Positions 19,418-30,100 of a stretch of DNA of 64,000 nt are shown piece after piece. Source of the stretch: Mycobacterium numidiamassiliense (GTDB taxonomy: Bacteria > Actinomycetota > Actinomycetes > Mycobacteriales > Mycobacteriaceae). Each line of letters starts with the position of its first letter. Position 1 is the first letter of the stretch. The position numbers and the translations under genes were made by a program. The notes beneath the pieces were generated by a model. That model was not told the DNA's origin. It searched no databases and saw only the letters and a program-made list of their open reading frames with translations. The DNA lies in assembly GCF_900157365.1 (NCBI RefSeq), contig NZ_FUEZ01000004.1, forward strand, positions 248,001-312,000, written 5' to 3'.

Positions 19418-21358
19418 ATGCGGCGCCGGCCGATGGTCAGGCGGTTCGGTCGTCCGGCCTTCCGGTACGACAGGACGGTTCGGGTCAGCCTCGGCATCAG
19501 CGTGGCGTTGGTGGTGCTGCTGTTCGGCTGGGGCGCATGGCAGCGCCGCTGGATCGCCGACGACGGCCTGATCGTGCTGCGCACGGTGCGCAACCTGCTG
19601 GCCGGCAACGGGCCGGTCTTCAACCAGGGCGAGCGGGTCGAGGCCAACACCTCCACGGCATGGACCTATCTGATGTACGTCGGCAGCTGGATCGGCGGCC
19701 CGATGCGCATGGAGTACGTGGCGTTGACGCTGGCCCTGGTGCTGTCGCTGCTCGGGGTGGCGCTGCTCATGCTCGGCGCCGCCCGGCTCTACGCGCCCAG
19801 CCTGCGCGGGCGCAGGGCGATCATGCTGCCCGCCGGGGCGTTGGTCTACATCGCGCTTCCGCCGGCGCGCGACTTCGCCACGTCCGGTCTGGAAAGCGGG
19901 CTGGCGCTGGCCTACCTGGGCTTGTTGTGGTGGATGATGGTGCGCTGGGCGCAGCCGCTGCGCAACCAGCCGGACAACGACGTGTTCATCGGAGCGCTGG
20001 CCTTTGTCGCGGGTTTCAGCGTGCTGGTCCGGCCCGAGCTGGCGTTGATGGGTGGGCTGGCGCTGATCATGATGCTGATCGCGGCCCGGACCTGGCGCCG
20101 GCGCCTGCTGATCGTGGTCGCCGGGGGCTTGGTGCCCGTCGCCTACCAGATCTTCCGGATGGGCTACTACGGCTTGCTCGTCCCCGGCACCGCCCTGGCG
20201 AAGGACGCCGCGGGCGACAAATGGTCGCAGGGAGCGATCTATTTCCTGAATTTCATCGGGCCCTACGCGGTCTGGCTGCCGGCCCTGCTTCTCGTCCCGC
20301 TCGGCCTGCTGCTGATGACGACGCGGCGCCGGCCGTCGTTCCTGCGCCCGATGCTGGCGCCCAACTACGGACGGCTGGCCCGCGCCGTGCAGAGCCCGCC
20401 GGCGGCTGTGGCTTTCGTCCTGGTGAGCGGGGTGCTGCAGGTGCTGTACTGGACCCGCCAAGGCGGCGATTTCATGCACGCGCGGGTGTTGCTGGCACCG
20501 CTGTTTTGTTTGCTGGCACCCGTCGCGGTCATCCCCGTGATGCTGCCCGACGGGCAGGACTATTCGCGGGAAACGGGCTATTGGCTGGCCGGTGCCGCGG
20601 GTGGGCTGTGGCTGGCCGTCGCGGGCTGGTCGCTGTGGGCAGCAAACTCGCCGGGGATGGGCGACGACGCCACCCACGTCAGCTACTCCGGCATCGTCGA
20701 CGAGCGGCGCTTCTATGCGCAGGCCACCGGGCACGCCCACCCGCTGACCGCCGCCGACTACCTGGATTACCCCAGGATGGCTGCTGTGCTGACCGCGCTC
20801 GACAACACGCCGGAGGGGGCGTTGTTGCTGCCGTCCGGCAACTACACGCAATGGGATCTGGTACCCATGGCGCAGCCCGCTCCGGGCAGTTCACCGGAGA
20901 ATAAGGCGCTCCAAAGACCGCAACACGCAGTCTTTTTCACCAACCTCGGCATGCTGGGGATGAACGTCGGCCTCGATGTCCGGGTAATCGACCAGATCGG
21001 CTTGGCAAATCCCCTGGCCCAGCACACCGCGCGGCTGACGCATGGCCGGATCGGGCATGACAAGAACCTCTTCCCGGACTGGGTCATCGCCGACGGGCCG
21101 TGGGTCAAGGTGTATCCGGGCATCCCGGGCTATCTGGACGCGAATTGGGTGGCCCAGGCGGTCGCGGCGCTGAAATGCCCGGCCACCAAGGCCGTCTTGG
21201 CCTCGGTGCGCGCGCCGATGTCGGTGCACCGGTTCGTGTCAAACTTCTTGCACTCCTTCGAATTCACCGGCTATCGGATCGACCGGGTTCCGCTCTACGA
21301 GCTCGCCAGGTGTGGGCTCCCGATCCCCGAACCGGGTCCGCCACCTCCGCGGGAGTGA
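19418..21358 (+). CDS. aftB: Arabinofuranosyltransferase AftB
   Basis: GT-C membrane enzyme that adds the terminal beta-(1-2)-arabinofuranose residues of arabinan, the mycolate attachment points. After a basic N-terminus the first helix ends in RRWIADDGLIVLRTV, where Asp48-Asp49 form the GT-C catalytic pair. About ten membrane helices follow, then a soluble C-terminal domain. The start is uncertain: ATG at 19418, ATG at 19433 and an earlier GTG at 19364 are all in frame. A GGAGG at 19396-19400 favours a start between 19410 and 19420. Last gene of the glf operon. Confidence 0.93.
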   Translation: MRRRPMVRRFGRPAFRYDRTVRVSLGISVALVVLLFGWGAWQRRWIADDGLIVLRTVRNLLAGNGPVFNQGERVEANTSTAWTYLMYVGSWIGGPMRMEYVALTLALVLSLLGVALLMLGAARLYAPSLRGRRAIMLPAGALVYIALPPARDFATSGLESGLALAYLGLLWWMMVRWAQPLRNQPDNDVFIGALAFVAGFSVLVRPELALMGGLALIMMLIAARTWRRRLLIVVAGGLVPVAYQIFRMGYYGLLVPGTALAKDAAGDKWSQGAIYFLNFIGPYAVWLPALLLVPLGLLLMTTRRRPSFLRPMLAPNYGRLARAVQSPPAAVAFVLVSGVLQVLYWTRQGGDFMHARVLLAPLFCLLAPVAVIPVMLPDGQDYSRETGYWLAGAAGGLWLAVAGWSLWAANSPGMGDDATHVSYSGIVDERRFYAQATGHAHPLTAADYLDYPRMAAVLTALDNTPEGALLLPSGNYTQWDLVPMAQPAPGSSPENKALQRPQHAVFFTNLGMLGMNVGLDVRVIDQIGLANPLAQHTARLTHGRIGHDKNLFPDWVIADGPWVKVYPGIPGYLDANWVAQAVAALKCPATKAVLASVRAPMSVHRFVSNFLHSFEFTGYRIDRVPLYELARCGLPIPEPGPPPPRE

Positions 21359-22722
<1,364 letters not shown>

Positions 22723-22742
22723 CCGACAGCGCAAGCTTGACC

Positions 22743-22780
22743 GCCAGCGGCGGCGATCCCTCGGGGTCGCCGCCGCTGGC
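22743..22780 (+). terminator. Terminator hairpin of fbpA
   Basis: GCCAGCGGCGGCGA pairs perfectly with TCGCCGCCGCTGGC around a ten-base loop, 20 bases after the fbpA stop. The 14-bp GC-rich stem without a T run is typical of mycobacterial intrinsic-type terminators. Confidence 0.8.
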
Positions 22781-22876
22781 AGTTGGGTCGAGTGTGGCCT
22801 ATTTCACTACCCTGCGGATCGGCTGTCCTGCGGCCCTGGTTAGTGTGCAGACAGCGGTCAGACGATGGAGGTGGAC

Positions 22877-23791
22877 ATGAGGGGTTTACGGAGTCTGTCG
22901 ACGTTGGCACGGATGTTCTGCGTTGCCGCTCTGTCGCTCGGGGTGGGCGGCATGGCGGTGTGTGCGGGGACCGCAGGCAAGGCCAGAGCGGCGGCTTACG
23001 AGACGCTGATGGTGCCGTCCGGCGCCATGGGCCGGTCCATCCCGGTGGCCTTCCTGGCCGGGGGGCCACACGCGGTGTATCTGCTGGATGCGTTCGACGC
23101 GGGCCCCGATGTCAGCAACTGGGTCACCGCCGGCAACGCGATGAACACCCTGGGTGGCAAGGGGGTCTCGGTGGTCGCGCCGGCGAGTGGCGCGTACAGC
23201 ATGTACACCAATTGGGAACAGGACGGCAGCAAGCAGTGGGACACCTTCCTGGCCAGTGAGCTGCCGGACTGGCTGGCCGCCAACAAGGGCTTGGCGCCGG
23301 GCGGCCACGCCGCGGTGGGCGCCTCGCAGGGCGGCTATGCGTCGATGGCCCTCGCCGCCTTCCACCCGGACCGCTTCGGCTTCGCCGGCTCGCTGTCCGG
23401 GTTCCTCTACCCCTCGAACACCACCACGGGTGGGTCGATCCTGGCCGGGCTGCAGCAGTTCGGCGGCGTGGACGGCAACGGAATGTGGGGTGCCCCGCAG
23501 TTGGGCCGGTGGAAGTGGCACGACCCGTGGGTACACGCTTCGCTGCTGGCGCAGAACAACACCCGGGTGTGGGTCTGGAGTCCGACCACCATGGATGCCA
23601 GTGATCCGGCCGCGATGATCGGCCAGGCCGGCGAGGCGATGGGGAACAGCCGGATGTTCTACCAGCAATATCGCAGCGTAGGCGGCCACAACGGGCACTT
23701 CGACTTCCCGGGTGGCGGCGACAACGGCTGGGGCTCGTGGTCGGGACAGCTCGGCGCGATGTCCGGCGATATTGTCGGCGCCATCCGGTAG
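22877..23791 (+). CDS. fbpD: MPT51/FbpD, antigen 85-related secreted protein
   Basis: Secreted 304-aa paralogue of antigen 85, with a signal peptide ending near KARA-A (about residue 39). ATG 22877 is preferred over ATG 22865 because GGAGGTG lies directly before it. Aligned to Ag85A, the nucleophile position is Ser150 (GASQGG), but the catalytic Glu is replaced by Ala251 and the catalytic His by Asn283 (GDNGW against GTHDW). The triad is therefore incomplete and mycolyltransferase activity is not expected. FbpD is usually regarded as a matrix-binding, non-catalytic family member. Confidence 0.92.
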   Translation: MRGLRSLSTLARMFCVAALSLGVGGMAVCAGTAGKARAAAYETLMVPSGAMGRSIPVAFLAGGPHAVYLLDAFDAGPDVSNWVTAGNAMNTLGGKGVSVVAPASGAYSMYTNWEQDGSKQWDTFLASELPDWLAANKGLAPGGHAAVGASQGGYASMALAAFHPDRFGFAGSLSGFLYPSNTTTGGSILAGLQQFGGVDGNGMWGAPQLGRWKWHDPWVHASLLAQNNTRVWVWSPTTMDASDPAAMIGQAGEAMGNSRMFYQQYRSVGGHNGHFDFPGGGDNGWGSWSGQLGAMSGDIVGAIR

Positions 23792-23931
23792 CGGCGGAGC
23801 CGGGCGAAGCGGGTCGCCGCCGGACTGGTCCGGTCGGGAGCGCCGGTACCGTGTAATGAATGCAGCAGAGGGCGGAACGGCCGCTTGTTTGTCTCCAAGC
23901 TGCGAGTGACCGAATCTGCTAGCAGGAGAAC

Positions 23932-24972
23932 ATGCCCACCCCCAAAGCTGGCAAGGCCAGGAAAAGCGCGAAGGCCCAGAACAAGCATCGCCGGGTCCTA
24001 GCCTGGGCGGCCGCCCTGTCCATGGCGGTGGTGGTGTTGCTGGTGATCGTCGCGGTGGTGACCATGTTGCGCAGCAACGAAGCACCGCCCAGCGCGGTAC
24101 CGCCGGGCGTTCTGCCGCCGTCGTCGACGGCGACCCACCCGCACAAGCCGCGTCCGGCGTCTCAGGACGCGTCCTGCCCCGACGTGCAATTGATCGTCGT
24201 GCCGGGCACCTGGGAGTCGTCCCTGCAAGACGATCCGCTGAACCCGGTGCAGTTTCCGAATGCGTTGCTGCACAAAGACACTCTGGAGATCGCCCAGCAG
24301 TTCCCGTCGTCTCGCCTGCAGGTGTACACCGTCCCCTACACGGCGCAGTTCAACAATCCGCTCGGCGGCGTCAAGCAGATGTCGTACAACGAAAGCCGCG
24401 CGGAAGGCACCCGCGCGATGGTCCAGGCGCTGACCGACATGAACACCAAATGCCCGTTGACCAGCTACGTGCTGCTGGGCTTTTCACAGGGCGCGGTGAT
24501 CGCCGGCGACATCGCCAGCGATATCGGCAACGGGCGCGGACCCATCGACGACGACCTGGTGCTGGGCGTGACGCTGATCGCCGACGGGCGTCGCCAGCAG
24601 GGGGTCGGCAACGATATCGGGCCGAACCCGCCGGGCGAGGGCGCCGAGGTGACCCTGCACGAGGTCCCGGTGCTGTCCGGGCTCGGTCTGACCATGACGG
24701 GTGCGCGACCAGGCGGCTTCGGCACGCTGAACGACAAGACCAACGAAATCTGTGCCCCGGGTGACCTGATCTGCGCCGCCCCGCAGGAAGCGTTCAGCGT
24801 CGCGAACCTGCCGAACACGCTGAACACGCTGGCCGGCGGCGCCGGGCAGCCGGTGCACGCGCTGTATGCCACCATTCAGTGCTGGAGCCTGGACGGGGCG
24901 CCGGCGACGGATTGGGCGTTGAACTGGGCGCGCGGCCTCATCGAAAACGCGCCGCATCCCAAACATGGGTGA
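23932..24972 (+). CDS. culp6: Cutinase-like envelope lipase Culp6 (Rv3802c-like)
   Basis: Essential mycobacterial cutinase-like esterase/phospholipase-thioesterase of the envelope, 346 aa. A basic N-terminus and one membrane helix (about 22-46) anchor it; a Pro-rich linker leads to the hydrolase domain. The triad is Ser185 (GFSQG), Asp278 (APGDLIC) and His309 (QPVHALY), matching the M. tuberculosis residues with a shift of ten. AGGAGAAC before the ATG gives a good ribosome site. It sits just before fadD32-pks13-accD4, consistent with a role in mycolate metabolism or envelope remodelling. Confidence 0.93.
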   Translation: MPTPKAGKARKSAKAQNKHRRVLAWAAALSMAVVVLLVIVAVVTMLRSNEAPPSAVPPGVLPPSSTATHPHKPRPASQDASCPDVQLIVVPGTWESSLQDDPLNPVQFPNALLHKDTLEIAQQFPSSRLQVYTVPYTAQFNNPLGGVKQMSYNESRAEGTRAMVQALTDMNTKCPLTSYVLLGFSQGAVIAGDIASDIGNGRGPIDDDLVLGVTLIADGRRQQGVGNDIGPNPPGEGAEVTLHEVPVLSGLGLTMTGARPGGFGTLNDKTNEICAPGDLICAAPQEAFSVANLPNTLNTLAGGAGQPVHALYATIQCWSLDGAPATDWALNWARGLIENAPHPKHG

Positions 24973-25260
24973 TCGTCCGCGTGCGGGAGTGGCCCCGGCA
25001 GCGGGACACAGCCGCTAGGTAGGCGGTACTGGGCGGTATCGGCGGTACCTTGAGATTTGGTCTGCCGGGCGCTGCCCCTTAACATTAAGAAAAAATTAAG
25101 AGGCATAAGAGTTTGGTGGTTGTTCCCGATCGGGTGGAGGCTTGCACGGCCGCGCGAAACGCGGCGGGCAGGGCGCGCGCAGGGGAAACCGTCGGCGAGG
25201 CCGGCACTAGCACCGTCGGCGTAGCTGACTGGCGAGCGTTGTAAATAGGAGAGGGCGGCA
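24973..25260 (+). promoter_or_regulatory. Promoter and leader region of fadD32-pks13-accD4
   Basis: 288 bases. Two repeat systems stand out. GGCGGTA occurs at 25022, 25032 and 25041, about one helical turn apart. Further on, an AT-rich block holds the inverted repeat CTTAA-CA-TTAAG (25078-25089) and a second ATTAAG exactly 11 bases after the first (25084 and 25095). Such in-phase repeats suggest activator binding. The ribosome site AGGAGAGGG precedes fadD32. No terminator of culp6 is obvious, so partial readthrough is possible. Confidence 0.6.
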
Positions 25261-27153
25261 ATGGCGTACCACAACCCGTTCATCGTGAACGGAAAGATCA
25301 AGTTCCCGGAGAATACGAACTTGGTCAAGCACGTCGAGAAATGGGCGAAGGTTCGTGGCAGCAAGCTGGCCTATCGATTCATCGACTACTCCACCGAGCG
25401 CGATGGCGTCGAGCGCGACATCGTGTGGTCGGACTTCAGCGCCCGCAACCGTGCCGTGGGTGCCCGTCTGCAGCAGGTCACCCAGCCCGGTGACCGGATC
25501 GCCATCCTGTGCCCGCAGAACCTGGACTACCTCATCGCCTTCTTCGGCGCCCTCTACGCCGGCCGGATCGCGGTGCCGCTGTTCGACCCGGCCGAGCCAG
25601 GACATATCGGCCGGCTGCACGCGGTGCTCGACGACTGCACCCCGTCGACGATCCTGACCACGACCGACGCCGCCGAAGGCGTCCGAAAGTTCATCCGTGC
25701 CCGCGCCGCCAAGGAACGGCCCCGCGTCATCGCCGTCGACGCGGTGCCCGCCGAGGTTGCCGTCACCTGGCTCGAGCCTGAAGCCGACGCATCCACCATC
25801 GCTTACCTGCAGTACACCTCGGGGTCCACCCGCACACCGACCGGCGTACAGATCAGCCACCTGAACCTGCCCACCAATGTGCTGCAGACGCTGGTCGCCC
25901 TCGAGGGTGCCGAAGGCGACCGCGGCCTGTCCTGGCTTCCCCTCTTCCACGATATGGGCCTGATCACGGCGCTGTGCGCCCCGGTGCTCGGCCAAAGCTT
26001 CACCTTTATGACGCCTGCCGCGTTCGTGCGCCGGCCCGGCCGCTGGATCCGCGAACTCGCGCGTAAGCCCGGCGAGACCGGTGGCGTCTTCTCCGCCGCG
26101 CCTAACTTCGCCTTCGAACACGCGGCCGTCCGAGGCCTGCCCCGCGACGACGAGCCGCCCCTGGACCTCAGCAACGTCAAAGGCATCCTCAACGGCAGCG
26201 AGCCGGTATCCCCGGCCTCGATGCGCAAGTTTTACGAGGCATTCGCGCCCTACGGTTTGCCCAAGACGGCAATCAAGCCTTCCTACGGACTGGCCGAGGC
26301 GACCCTGTTCGTTTCGACCACCCCGGCGAACGAGCCGCCGACGGTCATCCACGTCGACCGGGACGAGCTGAACAACCAGCGCTTCGTCGAGGTGGCTCCC
26401 GACGCGCCCACTGCCGTCGCGCAGGTATCCGCAGGAAAGGTCGGCGTCGACGAGTGGGCGGTCATCGTCGACCCCGACACCGCCAGCGAGGTGCCGGACG
26501 GACAGGTCGGTGAGATCTGGTTGCACGGCAACAACCTGGGCCTCGGCTACTGGGGCAGGGAAGAAGAGAGCGCCCACACCTTCCGCAACATCCTCAAGTC
26601 GCGCGTCAGCCAGTCGCACGCCGAGGGTGCCGCCGACGACGGGCTCTGGGTCCGTACCGGCGACTACGGCACCTACTTCAACGGCGACCTCTATATAGCG
26701 GGGCGCATCAAGGACCTCGTCATCGTCGACGGCCGTAACCACTACCCACAGGACCTCGAGTACTCGGCGCAGGAGGCCAGCAAGGCGCTGCGCACCGGAT
26801 ACGTGGCCGCCTTCTCGGTCCCGGCCAACCAGCTGCCGCAGACGGTGTTCGACAACCCGCACGTCGGGCTGAAGTTCGACCCGGACGACACCTCCGAGCA
26901 GCTGGTCATCGTCGCCGAGCGCGCCGCAGGCACGCACAAGCTCGAATACCAGCCCATCGCCGACGACATTCGGGCGGCCATCGCCGTACGCCATGGCGTG
27001 ACCGTCCGTGACCTGCTGCTGGTGCAGTCGGGGACCATTCCCCGTACGTCCAGCGGCAAGATCGGGCACCGTGCCTGCCGCGCCGCCTACCTTGACGGCA
27101 GTCTGCGCAGCGGTATCGGTTCCCCGACCGCTTTCGCCAGTGCCACCGACTGA
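25261..27153 (+). CDS. fadD32: Long-chain fatty-acid AMP ligase FadD32
   Basis: Fatty-acyl-AMP ligase (630 aa) that activates the meromycolic acid as acyl-AMP and loads it onto the N-terminal carrier domain of Pks13. The adenylate-forming motif [11 protein letters not shown] begins near residue 185. The core motif is [13 protein letters not shown], and the C-terminal hinge carries [35 protein letters not shown]. The N-terminus [13 protein letters not shown] is typical of the family. It is the first gene of a three-gene operon; pks13 follows after 11 bases. Confidence 0.97.
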   Translation: MAYHNPFIVNGKIKFPENTNLVKHVEKWAKVRGSKLAYRFIDYSTERDGVERDIVWSDFSARNRAVGARLQQVTQPGDRIAILCPQNLDYLIAFFGALYAGRIAVPLFDPAEPGHIGRLHAVLDDCTPSTILTTTDAAEGVRKFIRARAAKERPRVIAVDAVPAEVAVTWLEPEADASTIAYLQYTSGSTRTPTGVQISHLNLPTNVLQTLVALEGAEGDRGLSWLPLFHDMGLITALCAPVLGQSFTFMTPAAFVRRPGRWIRELARKPGETGGVFSAAPNFAFEHAAVRGLPRDDEPPLDLSNVKGILNGSEPVSPASMRKFYEAFAPYGLPKTAIKPSYGLAEATLFVSTTPANEPPTVIHVDRDELNNQRFVEVAPDAPTAVAQVSAGKVGVDEWAVIVDPDTASEVPDGQVGEIWLHGNNLGLGYWGREEESAHTFRNILKSRVSQSHAEGAADDGLWVRTGDYGTYFNGDLYIAGRIKDLVIVDGRNHYPQDLEYSAQEASKALRTGYVAAFSVPANQLPQTVFDNPHVGLKFDPDDTSEQLVIVAERAAGTHKLEYQPIADDIRAAIAVRHGVTVRDLLLVQSGTIPRTSSGKIGHRACRAAYLDGSLRSGIGSPTAFASATD

Positions 27154-27164
27154 ATCCAGGAACC

Positions 27165-30100
27165 ATGGCTGACACCGAATCTGACCTGCCCGACAACTCC
27201 GACCACTCCGACCAACCTGAACCCGTCGTTCGCGGGGAGGTGCCGGCCAAGAGGTCCGACATGTCCGTGCCCGAGATGCGGCAGTGGCTGCGCAACTGGG
27301 TGGGCAACGCCGTCGGACAGTCGCCCGACGCGATCGACGAGTCGGTGCCGATGGTGGAGCTCGGCCTGTCGTCGCGCGATGCCGTGGCGATGGCCGCCGA
27401 CATCGAAGACATGACCGGTGTCACGCTGTCGGTCGCGGTGGCTTTCCAGCATCCGACCATCGAATCTCTGGCGACCCGGATCGTCGAGGGCGAGCCGGAG
27501 CGCGAAGACGACGGGCTGGAAGGCTTCGACTGGACGCGCACCGGGCCCGCCGAGCGCGTCGACATCGCGGTCGTGGGCCTGTCCACCCGGCTGCCCGGGG
27601 ATATGAACACCCCCGAGGAAACCTGGCAGGCCCTGATGGAGGGCCGCGACGCCATCACCGATCTGCCCGAGGGCCGCTGGTCGGAGTTCTTCGAGGAACC
27701 CCGGCTCGCCGAACGGATCAATCAGGCACGCACCCGCGGCGGATACCTCAAGGACATCAAGGGCTTCGACTCCGAGTTCTTCGCGGTGGCCAAGACCGAG
27801 GCCGACAACATCGACCCGCAGCAGCGGATGGCGCTCGAATTAACTTGGGAGGCACTCGAACACGCCCGCATCCCGGCGTCGAGCCTGCGCGGCGAGGCCG
27901 TCGGCGTCTACGTCGGCGTCTCGAGCAACGACTACGGCTTCATGGCGGTGTCCGACCCGACCGTCGCGCACCCCTATGCCATCACCGGCAACGCGACCTC
28001 GATCATCGCGAACCGGGTTTCCTACTTCTACGACTTCCGCGGCCCGTCGCTCGCGGTCGACACCGCGTGCTCGAGCTCGCTGGTGGCGGCGCATCAGGCA
28101 GTGCAGGCGCTGCGCAACGGCGAGTGCGACGTGGCGGTGGCGGGTGGCGTCAACGCGCTCATCACCCCCGCGGTGACCCTCGGTTTCGACGAGATCGGCG
28201 CGGTGCTCGCTCCGGACGGCCGGATCAAGTCGTTCTCCTCGGACGCCGATGGCTACACCCGCTCCGAGGGCGGCGGCATGCTGGTGCTCAAGCGGGTCGA
28301 CGACGCCCGCCGCGACGGCGACCAGATCCTGGCCGTCATCGCCGGCAGCGCGATCAACCACGACGGCCGGTCCAACGGCCTGATCGCGCCGAACCAGGAC
28401 GCGCAGGCCGAGGTGCTGCGCCGGGCCTACAAAGACGCGGGCATCGACCCGCGCAACGTCGACTACATCGAGGCACACGGCACCGGCACCGTCCTCGGCG
28501 ACCCGATCGAGGCCGAGGCGCTGGGCCGGGTCGTCGGCCGGGGCCGGACCGCCGACCAGCCGGCGCTGTTGGGTGCGATAAAGACCAACGTGGGACATAT
28601 GGAATCGGCCGCGGGCGTGGCCGCCATGGCCAAGGTGGTGCTCTCGCTGCAGCACAACAAGCTGCCGCCGTCCATCAACTTCGCCGGGCCCAGCCCGTAC
28701 ATCGACTTCGACGCGATGCGCCTGAAGGTCATCGACACCGCGACCGACTGGCCGCGTTACGGCGGCTACGCGCTGGCCGGTGTGTCCAGCTTCGGCTTCG
28801 GCGGCGCCAACGCGCACATGGTGGTGCGCGAGGTCCTGCCGCGCGACTTCTTCAAGAGTGTGGTCGAGCCCGACGCCAAGGCCCCCGAGGCGGCTTCCGC
28901 CGCGGCCCCTTCGCTGGAAGGCCACTCGCTGCGCTTCGACGACTTCGGGAACATCATCACCGACGAATACGAGGCCGACGACTTCGAGCCCGAGCTGCCC
29001 GGCGTCACCGACGAGGCGCTAGAGCTCAAGCAGGTGGCGCTCGAAGAGCTTGCGGCACAAGAGGAGGCGGAACCCACCACGCCCCTGATCCCCCTGGTGG
29101 TGTCGGCGTTTTTGACTTCACGGAAGAAGGCCGCGGCGGCCGAGCTGGCCGACTGGATGGAGAGCCCCGAGGGGCAGGCGGCCTCGCTGGAGTCGATCGG
29201 CCGCTCGCTCTCGCGGCGCAACCACGGCCGTTCGCGCGCGGTGGTGCTGGCCCACGACCACGAGGAGGCCATCAAGGGGCTGCGCGCGGTCGCCGAGGCC
29301 AAGCAGCGGCCGAACGTGTTCAGCGTCGACGGCCCGGTCAGCAACGGCCCGGTGTGGGTACTCGCCGGCTTCGGTGCGCAGCACCGCAAGATGGGCAAAA
29401 GCCTGTACCTGCGCAACCCGGTGTTCGCCGAGTGGATCGAGAAGGTCGACGCGCTGGTGCAGGACGAGCTGGGCTACTCGGTGCTCGAGCTGATCCTGGA
29501 CGACTCGCAGGACTACGGCATCGAAACCACGCAGGTCACCATCTTCGCGATCCAGATCGCGCTGGGTGAGCTGCTCAAGCACCACGGCGCCCAGCCCGCC
29601 GCGGTGGTCGGGCAGTCGCTGGGTGAAGCGGCGTCGGCGTATTTCGCCGGCGGCCTGTCGCTTCGCGATGCCACCCGGGCGATCTGCTCGCGCTCGCACC
29701 TGATGGGTGAGGGCGAGGCGATGCTGTTCGGCGAGTACATCCGGCTGATGGCGCTGGTGGAGTACTCCGCCGACGAGATCAAGACGGTCTTCTCCGACTT
29801 CCCCGACCTGGAGGTGTGCGTCTACGCCGCGCCGACCCAGACCGTCATCGGCGGCCCGCCCGACCAGGTCGACGCGATCATCGCCCGCTGTGAGGCGGAG
29901 GGTAAGTTCGCCCGCAAGTTCCAGACCAAAGGCGCCAGCCACACCCAGCAGATGGACCCGCTGCTGGGCGAGCTCACCGCCGAGCTGCAGGGCATCAAGC
30001 CGATGAGCCCGACCGCGGGGATCTACTCGACTGTGCACGAGGGCAGCTACATCAAACCCGGCAGCGACCCGATTCACGATGTCGAGTACTGGAAGAAGGG

